DNA from: Humitalea sp050632385
GTDB lineage: Bacteria > Pseudomonadota > Alphaproteobacteria > Acetobacterales > Acetobacteraceae
DNA: 64,000 bases
NCBI RefSeq assembly: GCF_050632385.1
Contig: NZ_CP192599.1
Span: forward strand, 1 to 64,000
Direction: 5' to 3'
Position 1 is the first letter of the stretch. Each line of letters begins with the position of its first letter. A program made the translations under genes and the position numbers. Shown piece by piece: positions 56,175 through 64,000 of this stretch. The notes beneath the pieces are model-generated. The model was not told the DNA's origin. It saw only the letters and a list, made by a program, of their open reading frames with translations, and did not search any database.

Positions 56175-57104
56175 ATGCGTATCGTCTGTATGGGGGCCGG
56201 CGGGCTCGGCGGCTATTTTGGTGGGCTGCTGGCGGCGGATGGCGGCGATGTCGCCTTTGTCGCACGTGGCCGTCACCTGGCCGCGATGCGCGCGGATGGT
56301 CTGGTGATCGAACGCGACGGCGGGCGCCCGGCCGTGCATGTGCCCAAGCCGGTCGCGACCGACGACCCGGCCAGCCTCGGCCGGGCCGACCTGATCCTGG
56401 TCAATGTGAAATTATGGGACACGGCTGCCGCGATCGACGCGATCCGGCCCCTTGTCGGCCCCAATACCTGCCTGTTGTCGTTGCAGAACGGCGTCACCAA
56501 GGACGACATGCTGGCCGAGGCCTTTGGCCGCGACCGGCTGTTCGGCGGGGTCGCCTATGTCGCCACCACCATCGCCCGGCCCGGCGTGATCGCGCAGACC
56601 GGGCCAATGCAGCGGCTGCTTTTTGGCGCCTATGCCCCGGCCGGCGAGGCGGTGGCGCAGGCCTTCCTGGCCGCGGCGCTGAAGGCCGGCATCGATGCCG
56701 CCATCCCGCCCGATATCCGCGTCGCCATCTGGCAGAAATTCGTCTTCCTGACCGGGCTGTCGTCGCTGACGGCAAGCGTCCGCACCCCCATCGGGCCGAT
56801 TCGCGAGAACCCCCTGGCGCGGGCCTTCCTGGCCGATGTGTTTGCCGAGGTGGTGGCCGTCGGCCGTGCGCTGGGCGTGGCGCTGCCGGAGGACGAAGCG
56901 GCCTCTGCCATGACGCGCGCCGATACCGTGCCGCCGACGATGACCGCATCGCTGGCGCATGACCTGGCGGCGGGGAACCGGCTGGAGGTGCCGTGGCTGG
57001 CCGGCGGCGTGGTGGCGCTTGGTGCCTCGGCCGGGGTGCCGACCCCCTGCTGCCGCGCCGTCAACGCGATCCTGGCGCCGCATGCGATGGGGCGTGTCGC
57101 CTGA
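56175..57104 (+). CDS. panE: 2-dehydropantoate 2-reductase
   Basis: 309 residues. MRIVCMGAGGLGGYFGGLLA is the NADPH loop; NVKLWDT supplies the conserved Lys; LLSLQNGV is typical; the helical C-terminal domain has VWQKF-like AIWQKFVF and MTASLAHDLAAGNRLEVPWL. Ketopantoate reductase of the pantothenate/CoA route, or a paralogue with another 2-keto acid substrate. It is divergent from the envelope operon. Confidence 0.88.
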   Translation: MRIVCMGAGGLGGYFGGLLAADGGDVAFVARGRHLAAMRADGLVIERDGGRPAVHVPKPVATDDPASLGRADLILVNVKLWDTAAAIDAIRPLVGPNTCLLSLQNGVTKDDMLAEAFGRDRLFGGVAYVATTIARPGVIAQTGPMQRLLFGAYAPAGEAVAQAFLAAALKAGIDAAIPPDIRVAIWQKFVFLTGLSSLTASVRTPIGPIRENPLARAFLADVFAEVVAVGRALGVALPEDEAASAMTRADTVPPTMTASLAHDLAAGNRLEVPWLAGGVVALGASAGVPTPCCRAVNAILAPHAMGRVA

Positions 57105-57114
57105 CCAGGGGCCG

Positions 57115-57537
57115 TCAGAGCAGGCAGAGCGCCTGCAATTCGGCCAATAGCTTCGGCGGCAGTCCGTCGATCCCGCTGGCTTCGGCCATCGCCGCGATGT
57201 CGGGCGGGGCCGCCGCCGGGTCCAGGTAGCGCCAGCCCTGGAAGGGCTTGGTCGGGCGCGCCGCGACGGGCACCAGCACGGGGTCCAGGACCAGCCCGGC
57301 GCAGGATGTGCCGTCGTCCCAGGTGTCTTCGGAGATGTCGATGATGCGCTGGCGCACCCGCAGCACGCCCTGGATCACCCAGTAGATGGAGCCGCCGTCG
57401 ATGATCTCGGCCGCCCGCTTGGGGCGCGACCGGGTCTGGTGGCGCAGCGGCGGTTCGGCGACGGCGCGCGCCGCCTGCCAGGCGGCAAGCCCGGCGATGT
57501 CGCGCGTTCCGACCGAGAGTTTGATGAGGTGCAGCAC
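57115..57537 (-). CDS. DUF1489 family protein
   Basis: 140 residues, conserved in alphaproteobacteria with unknown function. It has the typical start LHLIKLSVGTRDIAGLAAWQ, then GGSIYWVIQGVLRVRQRII and a C-terminal KPFQGWRYLDPAAAPPDI segment. The start is the GTG at 57537, because the family begins there; the frame runs on upstream. Monocistronic; convergent with the panE-like gene. Confidence 0.88.
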   Translation of the reverse strand: MLHLIKLSVGTRDIAGLAAWQAARAVAEPPLRHQTRSRPKRAAEIIDGGSIYWVIQGVLRVRQRIIDISEDTWDDGTSCAGLVLDPVLVPVAARPTKPFQGWRYLDPAAAPPDIAAMAEASGIDGLPPKLLAELQALCLL

Positions 57538-57589
57538 ACCAATAGAAGTGGCCCCTGCGCCCGGAGTCGCGCAAGGGGCGTTACGTGGC

Positions 57590-57901
57590 TCAGCCGAACA
57601 GCCAGTCCCCGGGCCGGGACGTCGCCAGCCAGGGCGGCGACGGTGCCGTGCGCGGGGTCTGCGGTTCATCCGGGGCGCTGGTCTGCGCGTCCTTGGGCAG
57701 TGTCGCGCCGATCTGGCCGAAGGCGGCATCCGCCCAGCCCGGCTGGCCCCATGCATCCACCGGCACCGGCGCGCCGGGCGGCCCGGCCCATTCGGCCCGC
57801 AATGCCGCCAGCCAAGTGGCGTCGGCCCCCGCCCAGGCGGTGCCCCCGGCGGCGCCGAGACCCGCGGCGGGCGCGGAATCGTGATGGCTGGACATCGGCA
57901 T
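57590..57901 (-). CDS. Hypothetical protein, 103 aa
   Basis: Small acidic, Ala/Pro-rich protein with several Trp residues (WAGADATWLAALRAEW). No signal, membrane segment or known motif. A short intergenic gap separates it from the DUF1489 gene, so they may be in one unit. GC-rich composition makes chance frames common; its support is position and a frame-consistent start (57901 or 57895). Confidence 0.45.
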   Translation of the reverse strand: MPMSSHHDSAPAAGLGAAGGTAWAGADATWLAALRAEWAGPPGAPVPVDAWGQPGWADAAFGQIGATLPKDAQTSAPDEPQTPRTAPSPPWLATSRPGDWLFG

Positions 57902-58050
57902 TCTGCCTTTCGTCCCGCCCCGCTTCGGGGGCGGCTGTGGTCATCGCGGGATCAGCCCCGCCGGGGCGTAGCCTCGCATCGCGGCGGTTGACGGGGGGTG
58001 AAGGCCCGGGTGCCTTCCCCTGGGCGATGGCGCCCGGCAGTCTGCGGCGC

Positions 58051-58482
58051 ATGACGATCGATGCCCTGACCGACGCGGATATCCGCCAGCTCCTGCTCAC
58101 CACCCGGCGTATCGCCGTGGTCGGCGCCTCGGACCGCCCGGGACGCGCGTCCTTCGGGGTTTCGGCCTTCCTGGTGGCGCGGGGCTATGCGGTGACGCCG
58201 GTGAACCCGGCCATGGCCGGGCGGCCGCTGCCGGGCGGCACCACTGTGGCGGGGTTGGAGGAGGCCCTGCCGCTGGACATGGTGGACGTGTTCCGCCGCA
58301 GCGCCGATGCCGGGGCGGTGGTGGATGCGGCCGTCAGCCTGGGCGCGCGGTCGGTGTGGCTGCAACTCGGCGTGGTGGATGAGGCCGCCGCGGCGCGGGC
58401 GCGGGCGGCCGGGGTGGTGGTGGCGATGGATCGCTGCCCGGTCATCGAATGGCGCCGCCTGGGCCTGCCCCCGACGATCTGA
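58051..58482 (+). CDS. CoA-binding domain protein (YccU type)
   Basis: 143 residues. RIAVVGASDRPGRASFGVSAFL and AVTPVNPAMAGRPLPG are the characteristic CoA-binding Rossmann parts, followed by VDVFRRSADAGAVVDAAVSLG and a C-terminal VAMDRCPVIEW. Family role not settled; probably binds CoA. The start at 58051 is the family-typical position; the frame extends upstream without support. Confidence 0.9.
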   Translation: MTIDALTDADIRQLLLTTRRIAVVGASDRPGRASFGVSAFLVARGYAVTPVNPAMAGRPLPGGTTVAGLEEALPLDMVDVFRRSADAGAVVDAAVSLGARSVWLQLGVVDEAAAARARAAGVVVAMDRCPVIEWRRLGLPPTI

Positions 58483-58590
58483 TGACGATCCGTGCCGCCC
58501 GCTTGATAGACCCTTCGTGAAGGTCCACATGGACAGAGGTTCATTTTTCCCGGCCCCCAGGCCGCCGGGTGCCAGCAAGGGACGCAGACC

Positions 58591-59325
58591 ATGAACGACG
58601 AAGAACGCCGCATCATCACCGCCTTCGTGGAACGGGTCGCCGGCGTGCAGCAGGCACGCCCGGCCGCGAGCCCCTGGGGCAGCGTGCCGAGCACGCCGAC
58701 ACCGCAGCAGGCCCTGCCGCCGATCGATCGTGACGCGGACAACCTGTTGTTCGAACTGTTCAACCGCTACCCGGAGGCGCGCTACCGCCTGACCCAGACC
58801 GCCTTCGTCACCGAAGCGGCGCTGGTCGAGGCGCAGAACCGCATCCAGGACCTGGAATGGCAGTTGCAGGGCATGTCGCAGCAGGCCCAGGCGCCGCAGC
58901 GTGGCGGGTTGTTCGGCGGCATGTTCGGCGGTGGCAACCGCCAGCAGCCCATGATGCCGCCCCGGCCGCAGCCGATGATGCCGCCCGGCGGCAATCCGGG
59001 CATGTTCCAGCAGCAGCGCGGCGGGTCGGGCTTCCTCGGCACCGCGCTGATGACGGCGGCCGGTGTCGCCGGCGGCCTGGTGCTGGGCAATGCGCTGATG
59101 GGCATGATGGGCGGCGGGGGGGCTGCCGCCGCGGCGACGACGGGTGGCGGCTTTGGCCAGGATGCGGTGCCGACCTCCTCGCCCTGGACCGATCCGGCGG
59201 GGACGCAGGGCGATGCCGGCAACCAGGGCAATGACGCCTCCGGCGGCTACGACGACCAGGGTGGCGGCTATGATGACGCGGCCGGTGGCTACGACGATGG
59301 CGGCGGCTTCGACGACAACGCCTGA
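58591..59325 (+). CDS. DUF2076 domain protein with GGYDD-rich tail
   Basis: 244 residues: N-terminal DUF2076 (MNDEERRIITAFVERV, LFELFNRYPEARYRLTQTAF, EAQNRIQDLEWQLQ), a Pro/Gly/Met-rich middle, a hydrophobic glycine-rich helix (GTALMTAAGVAGGLVLGNALMG), then a low-complexity tail with repeated GGYDD units. Known only as a domain of unknown function often called a periplasmic ligand-binding sensor-like protein. A GCAAGGGACGC precedes the start. Confidence 0.88.
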   Translation: MNDEERRIITAFVERVAGVQQARPAASPWGSVPSTPTPQQALPPIDRDADNLLFELFNRYPEARYRLTQTAFVTEAALVEAQNRIQDLEWQLQGMSQQAQAPQRGGLFGGMFGGGNRQQPMMPPRPQPMMPPGGNPGMFQQQRGGSGFLGTALMTAAGVAGGLVLGNALMGMMGGGGAAAAATTGGGFGQDAVPTSSPWTDPAGTQGDAGNQGNDASGGYDDQGGGYDDAAGGYDDGGGFDDNA

Positions 59326-59384
59326 TGCGAGATGCGTGACGCGGGCCGGTTGACGCCGGCCCGCGATGCGCCGACCTGGGGCGG

Positions 59385-60275
59385 ATGCGTGTCCCTGACC
59401 TCGACCTCGACCTGCTGCGCTGCTTCGTGCAGGTCGCCGAGCGCGGCGGCTTCACCGCGGCCGGCCAGGCGCTGGGGCTGACCCAATCGGCCGTCAGCCT
59501 GAAGGTGAAGCGGCTGGAGGATGTGCTGGGCAAGCCGGTCCTGGCCCGCACCTCCCGCCGCAGCGAATTGACGCGGGAGGGGGAGACCCTCCTCGCCTAC
59601 GCCCGCCGCATGCTGGCGATGAATGACGAGGCGGTGCGGCGGCTGATCGCGCCGCCGGTCACCGGGCGGCTGCGCCTGGGCGTCGCCGATCATTTCATCC
59701 CGCGCAGCCTGGCCCCGGTGCTGGCGAGGTTTTCTGCGACCTTCCCGGACCTGCGGCTGGAGGTGGAGGTCGGGCGCAGCCATGAATTGCGCGCGGCCGA
59801 GGCGGCGGGGACCCTCGACCTGGTGCTGGGCAAGCGCCGCGATGGCGAAACCGAAGGCCGCGCGATCTGGACCGAGCCCGTGGTCTGGGCGGCCGCCCCC
59901 GGCTGGTCCCCGCCGGCGGGGCGGCCGATCCCGGTCGCCATGCTGCCGCAGGGCTGCATGTTCCGCGACCGCGCCCTGGCCGCGCTGGCCCGGGCGGGGC
60001 TGGAATTCGAGATCACCTTCGTCTCCCCCAGCCTCTTGGGCATCGCCGCCGCCGCCCAGGCCGGGCTGGCGGCGATGGTGCTGGGCCGGTCCGGCATGCC
60101 GGAGGGCGTGGTCGAACTGGCCGGCCTGCCGCCGCTCGGCACCGCGGAAATGGCGCTGTTCGGCGATGCCGCGGGGCGGACCCAGGTGGTGGAACCGTTG
60201 ATCGCCATCATTCGCGAACACGCGGCCGGGCCATCGTTGACCGGGGCGATGGCCGGGAGCAGAGACGTTCTATGA
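59385..60275 (+). CDS. LysR-type transcriptional regulator
   Basis: 296 residues. Helix-turn-helix at about residues 18-45 (GGFTAAGQALGLTQSAVSLKVKRL) and a co-inducer-binding domain from about residue 90 (GRLRLGVADHFIPRSLAPVL). Effector unknown. It reads in the same direction as the next MFS gene, with a 113-bp gap, so it may control that transporter from a shared or adjacent promoter; this is inference. Confidence 0.93.
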   Translation: MRVPDLDLDLLRCFVQVAERGGFTAAGQALGLTQSAVSLKVKRLEDVLGKPVLARTSRRSELTREGETLLAYARRMLAMNDEAVRRLIAPPVTGRLRLGVADHFIPRSLAPVLARFSATFPDLRLEVEVGRSHELRAAEAAGTLDLVLGKRRDGETEGRAIWTEPVVWAAAPGWSPPAGRPIPVAMLPQGCMFRDRALAALARAGLEFEITFVSPSLLGIAAAAQAGLAAMVLGRSGMPEGVVELAGLPPLGTAEMALFGDAAGRTQVVEPLIAIIREHAAGPSLTGAMAGSRDVL

Positions 60276-60388
60276 CACCTTGCGTCGTGGCCGCCGAAAC
60301 GGAAACGACCTTGCGTCCGCTGAACGAATGCTTCACCGCTTCGGCGATTCCGCCGTCGCGGATCGCGCCCTAGGACCCGGCTGCCAGC

Positions 60389-61627
60389 ATGGACACCGCC
60401 GCACCCCCGGCCGAAACGGCCCCGCCGCACAAGGATTGGGCCATCGTTGGCCTGATCGGCATGGGCCACTACCTGTCGCATTTCTACATGCTGACCTTGC
60501 CGCCGCTGTTCCTGGTCTGGCGTGAGGAGTTCGACGTTTCCTTCGGCACCCTGGGGCTGTCGATCGCGTTGATGAGCACGGTGACGGCACTCGGCCAGAC
60601 GCCGGTCGGCTTCATGGTGGACAAGTACGGGGCGCGGCCCTTCCTGGTTGGCGGCACCTTGCTGATGGCGCTGTCGATCGCGGGGATGGCCTTCGCGCCG
60701 TCCTATTGGGTCATCCTGGCCTTGGCGGTGCTGTCGGGCATCGGCAATAGCGTGATCCATCCGGCCGATTACGCGATCCTGGCGGGCAGCGTGGACAAGT
60801 CCCGCATGGGGCGGGCGTTTTCGCTGCATACCTTCACGGGCAACCTCGGCTTCGCGACGGCGCCGCCGGTGATCGCGATGCTGCTGCTGGTGATGGACTG
60901 GCGCGGGGCGCTGCTGGTCGTCGGGCTATTGGGCGTGCCCGTCGTGGCCGCCATCCTGTGGAAGTCCCGCATCCTGACGGACCAGCCCAAGGCGCGCGAC
61001 ACCGGGCCGGCCATTTCCGGCCGCGACCTGTTGCTGACGCGGCCGATCCTGCTGTTCTTCGCCTTCTTCCTGCTGTCGGCCATGGCTGGGTCGGGCTTCA
61101 CCGCCTTCATCATCACCGTGATGGGTGAGCTTTGGGACACGCCGCTGGCGATCGCGTCGATGATCCTGACCGGCTACATGACTGGCGCCACGGGCGGCAC
61201 GCTGATCGGCGGTTGGTTCGTCGACCGGTCGACCAGGCACATGCCCTTCGTCATCGGGCTGACCCTGGGTGCCATGGTGCTGATCCTGTCGCTGAGCACG
61301 GTGCCGATGCCGGGCTGGCTGCCGGTGGGCGTGGCGCTGGTCGCGGGGTTGATGATGGGGTCCAGCCGCACGCCGCGCGACGTGATGCTGCGCAACGCCG
61401 CGCCGCCGGGGCAGGTTGGCAAGGTGTTTGGCTTCGTCTCCTCCGGCCTGCCGCTGGGCAGTGCCGTCATGCCGGTGCCGATGGGGCTACTGCTGGATGC
61501 GGGCTATCCGCATCTGCTGCTGCCGGTCGTGGTGGTGCTGCTGGGGCTGTCGCTGTTCTGCGCCGGGTTGGGCAATGGGGCGGCGCGGGCGCGGGCGGCC
61601 GCCCCCCGCGCGGTTGCCGCCGAATAG
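60389..61627 (+). CDS. MFS transporter, fosmidomycin-resistance-like
   Basis: 412 residues with about 12 membrane helices. Starts DWAIVGLIGMGHYLSHFYML; the loop-2/3 motif FMVDKYGARPFLVGG matches the MFS signature; HPADYAILAGSVDKSRMGRAFS is typical for the Fsr group. Exports a drug or metabolite; substrate cannot be read. Its stop is 1 bp before the GTG of the TRIC-family gene. Confidence 0.9.
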   Translation: MDTAAPPAETAPPHKDWAIVGLIGMGHYLSHFYMLTLPPLFLVWREEFDVSFGTLGLSIALMSTVTALGQTPVGFMVDKYGARPFLVGGTLLMALSIAGMAFAPSYWVILALAVLSGIGNSVIHPADYAILAGSVDKSRMGRAFSLHTFTGNLGFATAPPVIAMLLLVMDWRGALLVVGLLGVPVVAAILWKSRILTDQPKARDTGPAISGRDLLLTRPILLFFAFFLLSAMAGSGFTAFIITVMGELWDTPLAIASMILTGYMTGATGGTLIGGWFVDRSTRHMPFVIGLTLGAMVLILSLSTVPMPGWLPVGVALVAGLMMGSSRTPRDVMLRNAAPPGQVGKVFGFVSSGLPLGSAVMPVPMGLLLDAGYPHLLLPVVVVLLGLSLFCAGLGNGAARARAAAPRAVAAE

Positions 61628-62275
61628 GTGGACGCTTTCGACCTCCTGATCGCGGTCCTGAACTGGGCCGGGTGTGCCGCCTTCGCCGTGGCCGGGGCGC
61701 TGACCGCGTCGCGCAAGCAGTTGGACCCTGTCGGCTTCATCCTGATCGCCGCGGTCACGGCCTTTGGCGGCGGCACGGTGCGCGACCTGATGCTTGGGGT
61801 GCCGGTATTCTGGCTGCAGACGCCGGGCTTTGTCGGGTTGGCGGTTGGGCTGGCGCTGCTGACCTTCTTCGGCGCGCATCTGGTCGAACGCCGTTTCATC
61901 GTGCTGGTCTGGGCCGATGCCATCGGGATGGCGCTGTTTGCCGTGCTGGGGGCGGAGGCGGCGCAGCGTTTCGGCGCCAACCCCTGGGCGGCCGTGCTGA
62001 TGGGCACCATCACCGCGACCTTCGGCGGCGTGCTGCGCGATGTGATCTGCGCCGAAATGCCGCTGATGCTGCGGCGGGAGATCTATGCGACCGCCGCCGC
62101 CCTCGGCGCGCTGGTGTTTGTGGTGCTGTATCACGCGGGCGCGGGCCGGGATGTCGCGGTCGGGATTGGCATGCTGGCGGGTTTCGCGCTGCGGGCGGCG
62201 GCGATCCTGCGCGGCTGGTCGCTGCCGGCCTACAAGGCACGGCCAGCGCGGGCGTATCCGGATCGCCCGCGGTAG
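61628..62275 (+). CDS. TRIC-family (UPF0126) cation channel protein
   Basis: 215 residues with seven hydrophobic helices in two UPF0126 repeats: FGGGTVRDLMLG in the first, FGGVLRDVICAE in the second. Homologous to trimeric intracellular cation channels, passing K+ (and perhaps other cations) across the membrane. It starts with GTG directly after the MFS stop (1 bp), so it is probably translated from the same mRNA. Confidence 0.92.
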   Translation: MDAFDLLIAVLNWAGCAAFAVAGALTASRKQLDPVGFILIAAVTAFGGGTVRDLMLGVPVFWLQTPGFVGLAVGLALLTFFGAHLVERRFIVLVWADAIGMALFAVLGAEAAQRFGANPWAAVLMGTITATFGGVLRDVICAEMPLMLRREIYATAAALGALVFVVLYHAGAGRDVAVGIGMLAGFALRAAAILRGWSLPAYKARPARAYPDRPR

Positions 62276-62343
62276 CATTCGCCGCCGGCGCGCGCGCTGC
62301 CTATGCTGGCCGCACGGGCACGCAAGACCCGCCGGAGACGACC

Positions 62344-63315
62344 ATGCCTTTCACCCGCCGCGCCACATTGGCGCTTCCCGCCCTGCTGGCGGCCCCCGCC
62401 CTGCACGCGCAACCCACCACTTGGGCGCCGAGCCGGCCCTTGCGGCTGATCGTCACCTACCCGCCCGGCGGGGTCACCGACATCGTGGGGCGCCTGGTCG
62501 CCGACCCGCTGGGGCGTGAACTGGGCCAGGCGGTGGTCGTGGAAAACCGGGCCGGCGCCGGGGGCAATATCGGCACCCAGGCGGCGGTGCAGGCGGAGCC
62601 CGATGGCTATACGCTGATGCTGGGCACCACGGCTTTGTTCGGGGTGAATCCGATCCTCTACACCGCTTCCGGCATCGATGCGCTGCGCGATCTCGTGCCT
62701 GTCGGCATTACGGGGGAGGCGGCGAACGTTCTGTCCGTCCTGCCGCGCCGGGTGCGCGCGACCACGGTGGCCGAACTGGTGGCGGAGGCGAAGGCCCGGC
62801 CGCTGGTCTATGGCTCCGTCGGCAACGGCAGTTCGTCGCATCTGTCGGCGCTGCGCTTCCTGCAGGATTTCGGCATCGAGGCGACGCATGTGCCCTATCG
62901 CGGCTCGGCGCCGCTGGTCGCGGCCATGCTGGCGAATGACGTGGATTTCGGATTCGACACGCCGGCGACATCAACCGCGCATATCCGTGCCGGGACGTTT
63001 CGCGCCCTGGCGGTGACCACGGCACAGCGGGCCTCCGCCCTGCCGGACGTGCCGACCTTGAAGGAATCGGGCCTCCCCGATTACGACATGGGGATCTGGT
63101 TCGGCATCTTCGCGCCGCGACGCATTCCGGCGCCGGTCGCGACCCGCCTGAAGCAGGCGATGGCAGCGATCCGCACCCCGGCGCAGGACGAACGGCTGCG
63201 CAATGCCTTCGTGGACCCGATCCTGGTGCCAGAGGACCGGATGCAGGCCTATGTCGAAAGCACCGCGATGGCTTGGCAGGCGATCGCCCGGGCCGCGCGG
63301 ATCAGCGCGGATTAG
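62344..63315 (+). CDS. Bug/TctC-family periplasmic substrate-binding protein
   Basis: 323 residues; a signal peptide with twin Arg (MPFTRRATLALPALLAAPAL, cleavage near HAQP), then LRLIVTYPPGGVTDIVGRLV, VVENRAGAGGN and THVPYRGSAPLVAAML. Carboxylate-binding subunit type; no membrane partner nearby. The frame is open far upstream but only as an antisense or out-of-phase shadow of the MFS and TRIC genes. Its stop touches repeat A copy 4, on the far side of which is dctA, itself a C4-dicarboxylate carrier. Confidence 0.92.
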   Translation: MPFTRRATLALPALLAAPALHAQPTTWAPSRPLRLIVTYPPGGVTDIVGRLVADPLGRELGQAVVVENRAGAGGNIGTQAAVQAEPDGYTLMLGTTALFGVNPILYTASGIDALRDLVPVGITGEAANVLSVLPRRVRATTVAELVAEAKARPLVYGSVGNGSSSHLSALRFLQDFGIEATHVPYRGSAPLVAAMLANDVDFGFDTPATSTAHIRAGTFRALAVTTAQRASALPDVPTLKESGLPDYDMGIWFGIFAPRRIPAPVATRLKQAMAAIRTPAQDERLRNAFVDPILVPEDRMQAYVESTAMAWQAIARAARISAD

Positions 63316-63419
63316 AGCGTGATGGCCGTAGGCGCGAATGCGCTGCAGGGCTGAATCACGCGACAAAACAACAAGCTAGACCGCGATGCGTGAGCGAATG
63401 CGAACGCATCGCGGTCTAG
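63316..63419 (+). repeat. Dispersed palindromic repeat A, copy 4
   Basis: A 104-bp copy between the convergent Bug and dctA genes. Begins AGCGTGATGGCCGTAGGCGC and ends CGCATCGCGGTCTAG; the TAG stop codon of dctA (minus strand) is contained in the CTAG end. The terminal hairpin stem is the perfect 15-bp version. Confidence 0.92.
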
Positions 63420-64000
63420 GCGATGACGCGATCCTCCGGCAAAGGCCGGGGATTGCCGGCCATGGCGGCGTCCAACGCCGCATGGTCTAGCGCGCCTTCC
63501 CATTTGCTGACGGCGATGCAGGCCACGCCATTGCCGACCAGGTTGGTCAGGGCGCGCACTTCGCTCATGAACTTGTCGATGCCGATCAGGATCGCCAGGG
63601 CGCCGATCGGGATCGTCGGAATCACCGAAAGCGTGGCGGCCAGGGTCACGAAGCCCGCCCCCGCGACGCCGGAGGCGCCTTTGGACGTCAGCATCGCCAC
63701 CAGCAGGATCGTCATCTCCTGCCCCAGCGTCAGTTCCGTGTCGGTCGCATAGGCGAGGAACATGGTCGCAAGCGTCATGTAGATGTTGGTGCCGTCGAGG
63801 TTGAACGAATAGCCCAGCGGCACCGTCAGCCCGACCACCTGTGGCGCGCAGCCCGCGCGTTTCAGTTTATCCATCAACTGCGCCAGCACGCTTTCGCTGC
63901 TGCTGGTGCCGAGGACGATCAGCAACTCCTCCTTGATGTAGGCCAGGAAGCGAAGGATCGAAAAGCCGCAGAAGCGCGCGATGCCGCCCAGCACGATCAG
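63416..64000 (-). CDS. dctA: C4-dicarboxylate:cation symporter DctA, 5' end outside the window
   Basis: The C-terminal 194 residues of a DAACS-family symporter, open to the window edge. Visible are ELLIVLGTSSSESVL (the serine-rich TSSSE reentrant loop), GYSFNLDGTNIYMTLATMFL, LLVAMLTSKGASGVAGAGFV and the substrate-loop NLVGNGVACIAVSKWEG. Imports succinate, fumarate and malate. The stop codon is provided by repeat A. The start and promoter lie beyond 64000. Confidence 0.93.
   Translation of the reverse strand: MIVLGGIARFCGFSILRFLAYIKEELLIVLGTSSSESVLAQLMDKLKRAGCAPQVVGLTVPLGYSFNLDGTNIYMTLATMFLAYATDTELTLGQEMTILLVAMLTSKGASGVAGAGFVTLAATLSVIPTIPIGALAILIGIDKFMSEVRALTNLVGNGVACIAVSKWEGALDHAALDAAMAGNPRPLPEDRVIA

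Noticed and set aside
62971..63366. 131-codon minus-strand frame starting in repeat A
   Set aside because: Starts within the repeat peptide and runs antisense to the Bug gene; no support.

Overview
This window is GC-rich chromosomal DNA from a Gram-negative alphaproteobacterium. The family make-up and gene order (envC-ctpA-divergent polysaccharide deacetylase-rppH, grpE-dnaK-dnaJ, many small Bug/CaiB/HMG-CoA-lyase catabolic genes) fit the Rhodospirillales/Acetobacteraceae best, but I cannot name the species. No insertion sequence, prophage, CRISPR array or rRNA was found. One tRNA (Leu, anticodon UAA) is present.

Layout: 1-11.5 kb holds the end of dinB, an orphan deaminase-fold protein, an unknown 397-residue protein, a leftward pdxH / two-domain kinase / universal-stress operon, and rightward fabI-aroC, pirin and others. 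11.5-21.4 kb holds an MFS transporter, a two-component system, a CoA-transferase plus HMG-CoA-lyase pair, an EamA transporter with a histidine-rich tail, a GT39-like membrane glycosyltransferase and a YdcF protein. A low-GC patch with one unknown gene lies at about 21.4-22.7 kb. From 22.7 to 30.2 kb seven leftward genes, most of them overlapping, form an exopolysaccharide assembly locus (polyprenyl-P glycosyltransferase, initiating sugar-phosphate transferase, flippase, four glycosyltransferases). 30.4-32.7 kb is a heme-end operon (hemH, HAD hydrolase, hemJ). 32.9-36.8 kb is the chaperone block grpE-dnaK-dnaJ. 36.8-43.7 kb is rightward housekeeping (PRC-barrel, dapB, metK-trmB-SDR-carbonic anhydrase, acs). 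43.7-50.1 kb is mixed metabolism with tRNA-Leu, a Bug binding protein and a uronate-dehydrogenase-like enzyme. 50.1-56.1 kb has an AAA ATPase preceded by an AT-rich inverted-repeat leader, then leftward rppH, deacetylase, ctpA and envC. 56.1-64 kb has panE-like, DUF1489, DUF2076, LysR, MFS, TRIC and Bug genes and the 3' part of dctA.

The strongest non-coding signal is three families of dispersed palindromic intergenic elements. Family A (about 104 bp) has four copies whose terminal hairpin shows compensatory base changes. Family B (about 65 bp) has two copies. Family C (about 225 bp) has two copies in which the central segment is inverted relative to the outer arms. Long spurious reading frames on the strand opposite real genes are common because of the base composition and were left out. 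Several true starts lie well inside the longest open frame; I used family alignment from memory, overlaps with upstream stops, or Shine-Dalgarno sequences to choose them.
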